Shown piece after piece: positions 44,439-52,394 of a DNA stretch of 64,000 nucleotides. The translations under genes were made by a program, and so were the position numbers. Positions within the stretch are counted from its first letter, which is position 1. Every line of letters begins with the position of its first letter. A model generated the notes under the pieces. That model ran no database searches and had not been told where the DNA came from. It saw only the letters and a list, made by a program, of their open reading frames with translations. This DNA comes from Methanofastidiosum sp. (GTDB lineage Archaea; Methanobacteriota_B; Thermococci; Methanofastidiosales; Methanofastidiosaceae). The DNA lies in contig JABLXD010000001.1 of assembly GCA_013178285.1 (NCBI GenBank), forward strand, positions 1-64,000. Direction: 5' to 3'.

Positions 44439-44634
44439 CTACACCGTATTCAGTCATTTCAATGCTTTCATCAATAAGCTCTTTTTTTGACTGGACAAGT
44501 TTTTTTTCTATTTCATCGATTTTTGATCTTCTTATTTCCAAAATAACTTTTTCACCGTCGATTCCAAGTTTGGAAAGATCCTCATCTGTTTTAATAATCC
44601 CATCTTTAATTTTTGCATGAACAATAATGCCCAT
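44428..44634 (-). CDS. VapB-like antitoxin (AbrB/DUF104-like)
   Basis: 68 residues. The N-terminal half (IIVHAKIKDGIIKTDEDLSKLGIDGEKVILEI) has the short beta-strand pattern with a Gly-Glu-Lys-Val turn seen in AbrB-like and DUF104 antitoxins; the C-terminal half is a charged helix that would bind the toxin. It is paired with and overlaps the PIN toxin gene. Confidence 0.7.
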   Translation of the reverse strand: MGIIVHAKIKDGIIKTDEDLSKLGIDGEKVILEIRRSKIDEIEKKLVQSKKELIDESIEMTEYGVDVE

Positions 44635-44709
44635 ATTACTCAGTTAAAAAGAGTTCTATTTAAATCTACTTATTACTAATTAGTATTTTTGAGATAAGAA
44701 AAATATAAA

Positions 44710-44785
44710 TTAATTCCTAAAGCTTGTAACAGATGCCGGGATCCTTCCGCCCCTTTTCACAAATTTAGAGCAGTCAACCTTCTTT
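44710..44785 (+). repeat. copy B of the UPF0210 gene 3' end, 76 bp
   Basis: Matches 45459-45534 over all 76 bp with three mismatches. It lies between the MntA-HepT and VapBC-like modules. Its right end contains the last codons and the stop of the HepT gene: the native GTCGAC reads GTTGAC here, which creates the TGA. Confidence 0.9.
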
Positions 44786-45112
44786 GATTTTGATAATATT
44801 TTCCTTTAATTCTTTTAAATCAGAAGAGATAATTAACCAAACTCTAGTCATGCTTACCCCAGAATACTCATGAATCAATATATCTCTAAGTCCAGAAATA
44901 CTCCTCCAAGGCACTTGAGGATATTTTTCCCTAACCTCTTTAGGTATTTTCTTAACAGCTTCACCTATTATTTCAAGCCTTCTAATAACTGCATCTTGTA
45001 CAATGGTATTTTGATAAAATTCTTTTTCAGATACGCCTTCTGTATATTTCTCAATAGATTCGATGCTATCTATTATGTCTTCAAGATATACGTCGATGCT
45101 TTTTTTCAGAAT
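44774..45112 (-). CDS. HepT-like HEPN toxin (DUF86)
   Basis: 112 residues. The HEPN RNase motif Rx4HxY is visible as RDILIHEY near residue 80 in [14 protein letters not shown], preceded by [17 protein letters not shown], the standard DUF86 segment. No ATG, GTG or TTG is available; AGGAGG is followed by ATT at 45112 and CTG at 45109, so an unusual start codon seems to be used. The start overlaps the MntA gene by 7 bp. The C-terminal KEG and stop lie in copy B of the gene-end repeat. HepT cleaves RNA and is silenced by MntA through AMP addition. Confidence 0.8.
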   Translation of the reverse strand: MLKKSIDVYLEDIIDSIESIEKYTEGVSEKEFYQNTIVQDAVIRRLEIIGEAVKKIPKEVREKYPQVPWRSISGLRDILIHEYSGVSMTRVWLIISSDLKELKENIIKIKEG

Positions 45113-45399
45113 AGGCCCTCCTGATCTTTTAAGATGTATTTCTTCAAAGAAGGTTTAATTGTGGAATATTCTACAAGATCAACTTTTCTCTTTGTCGCAT
45201 CCTCTATCTCGAGTTTAATGTCTATAAAATCTAAAAGACTTAGATCGTCATCTAATTCAACTAGAATGTCTATATCACTTTTATCTGTATAGTTGCCACT
45301 AACTATAGATCCAAATAGCGATGCCCTCTTTACATTATGTTTTTTTAATATTGGGATAATTTTTTCCCTCATACTATCTTTGTTGGATACAGTTTCCAT
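45106..45399 (-). CDS. MntA-like nucleotidyltransferase antitoxin
   Basis: 97 residues of the minimal nucleotidyltransferase fold: [24 protein letters not shown] has the GS-x9-DxD site, and a third carboxylate lies in KRKVDLVEY. In MntA-HepT systems this enzyme adenylylates the HEPN toxin. It overlaps the HepT gene downstream. Followed on the right by the intact 3' end of the UPF0210 gene. Confidence 0.88.
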   Translation of the reverse strand: METVSNKDSMREKIIPILKKHNVKRASLFGSIVSGNYTDKSDIDILVELDDDLSLLDFIDIKLEIEDATKRKVDLVEYSTIKPSLKKYILKDQEGLF

Positions 45400-45458
45400 C
45401 TAACAATATAAGACATAATTGTATATAAATATTGTTAGTAAAAATATAAGAAAAGAGA

Positions 45459-45534
45459 TTAATTCCTAAAGCTTGTGACTGATGCCGGGATCCTTCCGCC
45501 CCTTTTCACAAATTTAGAGCAGTCGACCTTCTTT
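45459..45534 (+). repeat. copy A, native 3' end of the UPF0210 gene
   Basis: The last 76 bp of the UPF0210 coding sequence, stop codon included, repeated at 44710-44785 and in part at 43890-43916. All three copies have the same orientation, so the modules between them are flanked by direct repeats. Confidence 0.9.
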
Positions 45535-46811
45535 ACAGGCATTACTGCACCTTCTCCGAGTAGCCCTCCGAAGTGGACGTAGTCCCCTTCCTTCTTTCCT
45601 TTGATTGGGACAAGTCTTGCACCCACTGTTTTATTATTGTAAACTCCTATGGCCATCTGATCTGCTATAATCCCTGCGATAATTTCTGCTGGCGTGTCTC
45701 CTGGAATTGGAACCATGTCTAATCCTACAGAGCAGACTGAGGTCATTGCTTCAAGCTTTTCAATGTTTATGTATCCCGCCTTTGCAACTTCTATCATGCC
45801 CCTATCTTCTGATACTGGAATAAATGCACCACTGTATCCTCCAATACGTGAGCTTGCCATTATGCCGCCTTTCTTTACAGCGTCAGTTAGAAGCGCCAAT
45901 GCGCATGTAGTCCCGGGCCCACCACAGTGCTCTATGCCCATGTCCTCAATGATCTTTGCAACGCTGTCCCCTACTGCTGGTGTTGGTGCGAGAGATAGAT
46001 CAATAGATCCAAAGTCGACTTTCATTCTCTTTGCAACCTCTTCTCCAATTAGCTCTCCGGCTCTAACTATCTTAAAAGAGACGCGCTTTATTGTGTCGCA
46101 GAGGTCCATGAAGTTCCCATCGGTCTTTTCTACTGCTGCCCTTACTACCCCAGGCCCGCTGATACCAACGTTGATTGATGCGTCAGAGTTTCCAATACCA
46201 TGATAGGCTCCAGGCATAAAAGGTATATCCTCTGGTGCGTTTGCTAGTACAACTAATCGTGCACAGCCTGTGTCAGAAATCTCAGAGGTCTTTTTGATTA
46301 TCCGGCCCATCCTGAGGATCTCGTCCATGTTGATGCCATCACGAGTTGAAGCAACGACAACTGATGTGCATAATCTCTCTGTTGCGTCCATTGCCTCAGG
46401 TATTGATTCAATGAGAATGTTGTCTCCTAAAGAAGCGGAACGATGCACTAAAGCTGTATAGCCTCCAATAAAATTGATACCTAGATCTTCAGCAGCCTCG
46501 TCTAAAGTTGTAGCGATCTTTACTGCTGCTTTTTTAGAGGGCATTCCTAGGGCATTAATTAATAATGATATTGGTGTGACAGATATCCTCTTATTGACTA
46601 TCGGGATGCCAAAGTCCTCCTGCACCCCATTTACAATTTCGACAAAATCTCCAGCTTTATCGATAAGCTTATCAGTAATCCTTTCGCATGTGTGGCCAAC
46701 ATCATTTTTAGCACAGTCCAATAGATTAATTCCTAGCGTGACAGTTCTAATGTCAAGCTGCTCGACCTTTACCATCTTGATTGTTTCAAGAATCTCATCT
46801 GACGTTACCAT
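45459..46811 (-). CDS. UPF0210 (PFL-like, DUF711) family protein
   Basis: 450 residues. It matches the conserved archaeal and bacterial UPF0210 family (LDIRTVTLGINLLDC near the start, GGPGTTCALALLTDAVKKGGIMASSRIGGYSGAFIPVSEDRGM in the second half). A TTG at 46820 is open, but the ATG at 46811 gives the usual family N-terminus. The enzyme activity is unknown; the fold is related to glycyl radical enzymes without the radical motif. Paired with an ACT-domain gene, an arrangement conserved in many genomes. Its 3' end seems to be an insertion target. Confidence 0.9.
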   Translation of the reverse strand: MVTSDEILETIKMVKVEQLDIRTVTLGINLLDCAKNDVGHTCERITDKLIDKAGDFVEIVNGVQEDFGIPIVNKRISVTPISLLINALGMPSKKAAVKIATTLDEAAEDLGINFIGGYTALVHRSASLGDNILIESIPEAMDATERLCTSVVVASTRDGINMDEILRMGRIIKKTSEISDTGCARLVVLANAPEDIPFMPGAYHGIGNSDASINVGISGPGVVRAAVEKTDGNFMDLCDTIKRVSFKIVRAGELIGEEVAKRMKVDFGSIDLSLAPTPAVGDSVAKIIEDMGIEHCGGPGTTCALALLTDAVKKGGIMASSRIGGYSGAFIPVSEDRGMIEVAKAGYINIEKLEAMTSVCSVGLDMVPIPGDTPAEIIAGIIADQMAIGVYNNKTVGARLVPIKGKKEGDYVHFGGLLGEGAVMPVKKVDCSKFVKRGGRIPASVTSFRN

Positions 46812-46816
46812 ACACT

Positions 46817-47104
46817 TCAAACCCTGTGCATCCTGTCAAATATCTCCTTCCTCTGAATGAGAAGATTAATGTTAAGTTTTGTTCCTTCGTCTTCAAGGTC
46901 TTTCTTTATCTTCTTAAAGTCATAGCCTGACGTTTTGATATCAGCTATGGCAATCATCGAGAACACGCCGTCAAGAACGGTCTGGCTTAACTCTAAAATA
47001 TTGACATTTAAGTCAGCAAGAACCCTTGTGACACCTGCCACGATGCCGGGTCTATCGGCTGATAATACGGTAATAACAATCTTTTCTCCAATTTGGTCTG
47101 CCAT
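46817..47104 (-). CDS. ACT-domain protein (UPF0237)
   Basis: 95 residues, a single ACT domain: KIVITVLSADRPGIVAGVTRVLADLNVNILELSQTVLDGVFSMI. The DRPGIVAGVT loop binds a small ligand in ACT proteins, usually an amino acid. It probably regulates or partners the UPF0210 protein, whose gene it adjoins. Confidence 0.9.
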   Translation of the reverse strand: MADQIGEKIVITVLSADRPGIVAGVTRVLADLNVNILELSQTVLDGVFSMIAIADIKTSGYDFKKIKKDLEDEGTKLNINLLIQRKEIFDRMHRV

Positions 47105-47170
47105 GAGTAAAAAGATGTTTATTATCTTAAAAAGTTAGTGGAAAAAAGAGAGAAAGTAAATAAAGAAAAG

Positions 47171-48250
47171 TTACTTTTCTTTATTGAGTTTTAATATCTT
47201 CAATATCTGTGCTATTGGGAGAGATTTACTCCTTGGAGGAACGCCCTGGTACTTAATTGTAAAGTAGTTTTCTTCTGTGTCATTGTACACATATCCTGTT
47301 ACAACAATATTGTTTTGTGAGTCTACTGCAACATCGTAAGCATCGTCATGGGCACCCAAAGTAAAGTCATAATCCCTTTCCCAAATTGTTCTACCATTTG
47401 AATCATATTTCACTGTTAACCACTGGTATTTTTCTCCAGAAGGATCATATTTTCCTCCGGCCAATACTATATTGTCGTAAGAATCTATCGCAACTTTGTA
47501 GCTCCATCTGCTCCCAGAATTATCATATATCCTCCATATCTCTGTCCCGCCAGTGGCCAATTTTATTGTGCATGATGCATAATTAATTGAAGGATCAGGA
47601 TCGTTAACCCAACCGGTAACGACAATGTTATCGTGAGAGTCTACAGCAACACCCACCCCATAATCAGAACCTGAAGTAATATCAATAGTTTTATCCCAGA
47701 GCATATTGCCGTTTGGATCACGCTTTTCTATGAAATAACTATCTCCATCTCCAATTACAATTATGTTATCGTGAGAGTCTAATGCAACGTCATCCCCACT
47801 AATTCCAATTGCACTCGGCCACAATGGAGTTCCAGTTGAATCGTATTTTCTCGTACCCGAACTGCCTGTTACTATTATGTTGTTATTTGAGTCAACTACG
47901 ACAGCTTCACCACCAAAAGTGATTGCGCTTGCCCATAGAGGATTACCATTTGGATCGTACTTCATTGTCTCTGAGCCGTCTGTTAATATTATGTTGTTAT
48001 TTGAGTCAACTGCGACATCATTGCCATAAATGGAGTGGGCCCATAGTTCGTTGCCATCTGGACCATACTTTACTGTACCGCCGTCTCCTGTAACAATCAC
48101 ATTGTTTTGGCGGTCAACTGCAACACCGTATGGTTCATTATCGTTGCTATCGTATATCTTAGACCATATGATATCCCCATCTGCAGCATATGCCGCCCCT
48201 ATGGATGCTAAAAACATTATAGCTAATATAATAGAGATTAGTTTTTTCAT
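47171..48250 (-). CDS. secreted SBBP/delta-60-type beta-propeller with C-terminal tail
   Basis: 359 residues. The signal peptide is ISIILAIMFLASIGAAYAADG. About seven repeats of the type VAVDSxNNIIVTG ... KYDPNGNxLW follow, predicting a seven-bladed propeller. The end is KSLPIAQILKILKLNKEK, the array's C-terminal tail. GGTGAAAAAGT precedes the ATG. No lipobox. Confidence 0.8.
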   Translation of the reverse strand: MKKLISIILAIMFLASIGAAYAADGDIIWSKIYDSNDNEPYGVAVDRQNNVIVTGDGGTVKYGPDGNELWAHSIYGNDVAVDSNNNIILTDGSETMKYDPNGNPLWASAITFGGEAVVVDSNNNIIVTGSSGTRKYDSTGTPLWPSAIGISGDDVALDSHDNIIVIGDGDSYFIEKRDPNGNMLWDKTIDITSGSDYGVGVAVDSHDNIVVTGWVNDPDPSINYASCTIKLATGGTEIWRIYDNSGSRWSYKVAIDSYDNIVLAGGKYDPSGEKYQWLTVKYDSNGRTIWERDYDFTLGAHDDAYDVAVDSQNNIVVTGYVYNDTEENYFTIKYQGVPPRSKSLPIAQILKILKLNKEK

Positions 48251-48393
48251 ACTTTTTCACCTATGGATACCCTAGAATAGACAAGCAAGAATATATAAAA
48301 TTATTGGTTGTTATTGATAATCAATATTAAAAATAGAGCTTGGTCTGTAAGGTGGAAAGTTAATAATGAGAAAAGTGGAAAAAATAAAAGAAA

Positions 48394-49416
48394 TTAGTTG
48401 TTCTTGAATTTGCCAAGCCCAAACTTCTTCATAATCCAGTCCATCGGGAGTGGCTTCTTTGGTGTTTCGCATACCACATCAAGATTTGCAAGGAAGATCT
48501 GGTATCTGGATAAGTCTTCACTAGAATGATAAAAATTTTCGTGCCAGACAACTCTGCCACAGTATATGGCGGGATATTCCAAATTGTAAGGATCCGCTGA
48601 GTCTCTTATCAAAAACTCTTGCCCAGTTAATAGATTGTGCCCGTATATACTGTATTCGCCTTCCCGCCAGACGACTATGTCCCCGTAAATATCAGGGTAT
48701 TGTGCATATGTAATCATATCAGAGGAAATAGAAACTTGCTCTCCTGTCTTTAAATTATGTTTCCATATTTTGGTGCCCTCTTCCCATACGACTATGTCGC
48801 CGTATACTACCGGGCGGTATGCACCGTCCGTATCTCTTATCAAAAAAGGTGTGGTACTTGACTTTAGATTGAATCCGTAGATATCTCCACCATCTTCCCA
48901 TACGACTATATCTCCATTGATTGCCGGATAGTCTGCCATATCTGAATCAGATATCGTTCTAAAGACGCCTGTTTTTATATTGTAAGAGCGTATGTCCCCG
49001 TTCTCACTCCATACAACTGTGCCATCATAAATATCAGGCCAGTAAGCTTTGTCATCGTTACCGCCTACAAGCGTTGCCTGTTTTGTCTTAAGATTATAAA
49101 TGGAGATTTTGCCATCCTGCATCCAGACAACGTAATCCCCCCATATGGCAGGGTATCCGTTTTCGCCAATATCTTCAGCTATCACAAACTGCTGATTGGT
49201 ACCAAGATTGTAACAGTAGATGCTGTAGAGCGCCCCCTCATCTATGACTGTATTGTCCCAGACTATTATGTCGCCATAGATATCAGGGTATTGATTATCA
49301 TTCGATGGGTCATTTGTTATCTGCTGTTGGGATAGAACCTTCGTCCCTAGTACGGAGGCCGCCATTGAAAACATCAACACAAACATTATAAAAAATATCA
49401 TTAAGGATTTTTTCAT
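48394..49416 (-). CDS. secreted TolB-like beta-propeller with C-terminal tail (paralogue A)
   Basis: 340 residues. A signal peptide (MIFFIMFVLMFSMAASVLG) and about six to seven repeats of the type YPDIYGDIVVW ... IYxYNLKT. This pattern is known in methanogen and Methanosarcina surface propellers. The tail is a variant: KPLPMDWIMKKFGLGKFKNN. The protein at 49547 is a paralogue with the same repeat type. Confidence 0.8.
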   Translation of the reverse strand: MKKSLMIFFIMFVLMFSMAASVLGTKVLSQQQITNDPSNDNQYPDIYGDIIVWDNTVIDEGALYSIYCYNLGTNQQFVIAEDIGENGYPAIWGDYVVWMQDGKISIYNLKTKQATLVGGNDDKAYWPDIYDGTVVWSENGDIRSYNIKTGVFRTISDSDMADYPAINGDIVVWEDGGDIYGFNLKSSTTPFLIRDTDGAYRPVVYGDIVVWEEGTKIWKHNLKTGEQVSISSDMITYAQYPDIYGDIVVWREGEYSIYGHNLLTGQEFLIRDSADPYNLEYPAIYCGRVVWHENFYHSSEDLSRYQIFLANLDVVCETPKKPLPMDWIMKKFGLGKFKNN

Positions 49417-49546
49417 AATTACACCTTTAAGTCAATATGAAAAATATTTATTTCATATATAAAGATTTTGTTTTTTCTTGAGAATATACCAATTATAAAT
49501 GAAAATTACTAAAAAAGAATATTAAAAATAGATAAAAAAAAGAGAA

Positions 49547-50593
49547 TTATTCGTTGTCTTTATTTTCCTTGAGTATCTTTAGAATCTTATCCATTGGTAG
49601 GGATTTGTGTGTAGTGCAGACAACATCAAGGTTTGCAAGATAGATGTCATAGTTACCGTTTCTGTAATCCTGGTAGACCACACGGCCACAGTATATTGAA
49701 GGCTGCTCCTGACTTGAAGTGTTGGTAGTTATCTGAAACTCGGAGTTTGTCATAAGATTGTATCCAAATATATCGTTATTTCCTGTTTTGGTATCTTCCC
49801 ATACAATTATATCGCCGTAAATCCCTGGTGAATCCTTATCAAATGTATCTGCAGTTATCGGGAACTGCTGCTTTGTCTTTAGATTATACCCCCAGATGTC
49901 ATAGTTTGTTCCGTCCCTTCTGTCTCGCCATACGACATAGTCGCCGTATACCTTTGGCTGTCCTTGAACACGAACCTCTTGGCATATGAGAAATTCAGAT
50001 TTTGTATTTAGGTCATATCCGTAAATATCGTTTGTGCCGTTCCTATCGTCTCGCCATACGACAATATTACCGTATATCGAAGGCTGATACTGGTCGGCTG
50101 GGTTTGTACATATCGGGAAAATCTGCTGGGTCTTTAGATCATACCCAAATATATCATTGTTGCCACCATTTTTCGTATCAACCCAGACGACTATATCGCC
50201 GTATATCGCCGGCTGTTCTTTATCAGAGGAATCTGAAGTTATAGCAAACTCTGTTTTGTTCCTTAGATTGTACCCCCAGATGTCATAGTTTGTTCCGTCC
50301 CTTCTGTCTCGCCATACGACATAGTCGCCGTATATCGCAGGCCATCCTTGGGCACGTGCTGCTGTGCAAATGGCAAACTCTGTATTTGTTCTGAGATCAT
50401 ATCCGTAAATGTCATTGTTACCATTTCTATCGTCCCTCCAGACTATTATATCTCCATATATAGCTGGCTGCATCTGATCATAGGTGTCTGTAGTTATCCT
50501 AACTTCTGACAATACTTTAGTACCCATGACAGTAGAAAAGGTGGCAAATGCCAAAACAGATATCATAAATAATATTTTTAGAGATTTATTCAT
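49547..50593 (-). CDS. secreted TolB-like beta-propeller with C-terminal tail (paralogue B)
   Basis: 348 residues. The signal peptide is LKILFMISVLAFATFSTVMG. Repeats AIYGDIIVWRDDRNGNNDIYGYDLRT and YGDYVVWRDRRDGTNYDIWGYNL alternate about seven times. The end is KSLPMDKILKILKENKDNE. Blade units are very similar to each other, and some stretches of DNA are nearly identical between blades (for example around 49905-49945 and 50277-50325), which suggests recent internal duplication. GGTGACTAAT precedes the ATG at 50593. Confidence 0.82.
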   Translation of the reverse strand: MNKSLKILFMISVLAFATFSTVMGTKVLSEVRITTDTYDQMQPAIYGDIIVWRDDRNGNNDIYGYDLRTNTEFAICTAARAQGWPAIYGDYVVWRDRRDGTNYDIWGYNLRNKTEFAITSDSSDKEQPAIYGDIVVWVDTKNGGNNDIFGYDLKTQQIFPICTNPADQYQPSIYGNIVVWRDDRNGTNDIYGYDLNTKSEFLICQEVRVQGQPKVYGDYVVWRDRRDGTNYDIWGYNLKTKQQFPITADTFDKDSPGIYGDIIVWEDTKTGNNDIFGYNLMTNSEFQITTNTSSQEQPSIYCGRVVYQDYRNGNYDIYLANLDVVCTTHKSLPMDKILKILKENKDNE

Positions 50594-50750
50594 ATTAGTC
50601 ACCATTAATTGTTATGAAGAAAAATTTAGCATATTTAAAGTTTGTGCTAGATATTGTGAATTTAGCAATGGAAAATAGAATATAAGAAAAAAGAATGCTT
50701 AAAATTAATAAAAAAGATATTTGAGAAAAAGAAGAGAAAAATAAAAGAAA

Positions 50751-51218
50751 TTAATTGCCTTTGTTCTTTTCTAAGATCTTCATGAACTGGTGCATTGGGT
50801 ATTCCTTTGGGGTTACAGTAATATTGAGTTTGTTCTCGTTGCAAGTAAAAGTTGCACCGACAACACCAGGGCTCAATGCCCTAAGTTTGTAGACTTGAAC
50901 TGTACCACATCCACACCCAGTACCCCCTGATGACCCTTTATCTGAAGATATAACTTCAAAATTATCGCAGAAAATAAATGCACTGCTTTGTAGATTACAA
51001 TCAAAACCGTATATTTCTACAGTAATGATGTCACCTACGTGAACTAAACTGGGCCCATAAATATTACAATAACTTCCACATGGAGAACAGGGTGACGGAT
51101 TACATATTAAACAATAAATGTAACATGCTTTATCAGAGGGTTCACAAAATCCAGTAACAGAAGTTAGAGTCGTGACTGCAAACAGCAAGCTTATCAATAT
51201 AGCCATTATCTTTTTCAT
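50751..51218 (-). CDS. small secreted Cys-rich Ig-like protein with C-terminal tail
   Basis: 155 residues. The signal peptide is IMAILISLLFAVTTLTSVTGF. A cysteine-rich stretch (CYIYCLICNPSPCSPCGSYC) follows, then a beta-domain (SLVHVGDIITVEIYGFDC ... VYKLRALSPGVVGATFTC) that resembles the protein at 39890. The end is YPMHQFMKILEKNKGN, the array tail. No family recognised. Confidence 0.7.
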   Translation of the reverse strand: MKKIMAILISLLFAVTTLTSVTGFCEPSDKACYIYCLICNPSPCSPCGSYCNIYGPSLVHVGDIITVEIYGFDCNLQSSAFIFCDNFEVISSDKGSSGGTGCGCGTVQVYKLRALSPGVVGATFTCNENKLNITVTPKEYPMHQFMKILEKNKGN

Positions 51219-51303
51219 AATGTCACTATTAAGTTAAGAATAAAAGAGAGTAGTAATATTTAAATTTATCTGTAAGAAGAAATATATTAAAAAAAGAAGA
51301 GAA

Positions 51304-52293
51304 TTATTCCTGATTTTCTTTTAAGATTTTAAGGATTCTATAAATTGGTAATCCTGAAGGTGGTGGACTGTTATTCGAAGCGTAGTGGAACCCCATATCA
51401 ATTGTGCCTTTATCCCAGATTCCATCTGTTCTTGTTGTGAATCCTTCATATAATCCAAGAGCAGCTGATGATGTAGAGCCTTTGTCAACACATGGGCTGC
51501 TTGGCAAAAGATAGAATGTATTTATTCCATCGACAAACTTTGGGTCAACTGAGATTGATCCAGTTCCAGCAGGTGTTTCATCATAATTACCGTTAAGATT
51601 ATTCCATGCGTTACAATATATCACTTCTGAAGAGATATTATTTTCAATATCAAATCCATTGTCACCATTTCCAACTGCTATGCAGTTTATCACTTTAGTT
51701 CCGCCATCGTCACTGTAGAATCCATCGTAGACGTTTCCAAAAGAGGTGCAGTTGATGAATGTGCTGTAGCCATTATCTCCAATCCCATCACATCCATTAT
51801 TGAATGAAAGGCAATTTTTAACTGTAGCATAATCGGCAACAAGAATGCCGTTTTCTACATATGCAAAGCCATTGTTGTGGGTGATACAGTTCTCAATAGT
51901 TGCATACTCTCCACCCACCCAATTTCCACCAACATTTTGTTGATCCATAAGAATTCCATATCCCGGCGCATTTCTTACGGTAATATTTTTTATAGTTATA
52001 TATTTTTTCAATGAGTAGAAGCCGCCTCCGCCAGAAGATGTTGCATCAATTATAGTATTAAAAGGACTGTCGCCTATTATTGAAATATTATCTGCATTTA
52101 TAATAATTGTATCATCTATAAGATAAGTTCCGGCGTGGACATAAATTGTATCACCTGTAGATGCAGCTTCAATTATTGCCTCAATATCATCGCTAGGGTA
52201 GACATTAAAAGTAGCCGCAGAGACCGGGCTTAATATCATAAAAATACTTACTAAAAGTATTGACATTATTAGTATAGATTTCATTTTATTCAT
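51304..52293 (-). CDS. secreted right-handed beta-helix protein with C-terminal tail (paralogue)
   Basis: 329 residues. Signal peptide around MKSILIMSILLVSIFMILSPVSA, then YPSDDIEAIIEAASTGDTIYVHAGTYL and beta-helix rungs (NCITHNNGFAYVENGILV, NCLSFNNGCDGIGDNGYS, NCTSFGNVYDGFYSDDGG). It closes with DKGTIDMGFHYASN and ends SGLPIYRILKILKENQE. It is a paralogue of the protein at 41775. ATG at 52293 preceded by GGTGTTTAT. Confidence 0.82.
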   Translation of the reverse strand: MNKMKSILIMSILLVSIFMILSPVSAATFNVYPSDDIEAIIEAASTGDTIYVHAGTYLIDDTIIINADNISIIGDSPFNTIIDATSSGGGGFYSLKKYITIKNITVRNAPGYGILMDQQNVGGNWVGGEYATIENCITHNNGFAYVENGILVADYATVKNCLSFNNGCDGIGDNGYSTFINCTSFGNVYDGFYSDDGGTKVINCIAVGNGDNGFDIENNISSEVIYCNAWNNLNGNYDETPAGTGSISVDPKFVDGINTFYLLPSSPCVDKGSTSSAALGLYEGFTTRTDGIWDKGTIDMGFHYASNNSPPPSGLPIYRILKILKENQE

Positions 52294-52394
52294 AATAAAC
52301 ACCATTATAATGTTAAAAATAAAAGAAAATAATACTATTTAACTTTTTGGGTTTTGATTTTCAAAATAATTAAGAAAATAGAATTTAAAAAGAT

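Noticed and set aside
44870-45124. Plus-strand frame in the HepT region
   Set aside because: It is the shadow of the minus-strand HepT gene, whose HEPN motif and overlap with mntA are clear.
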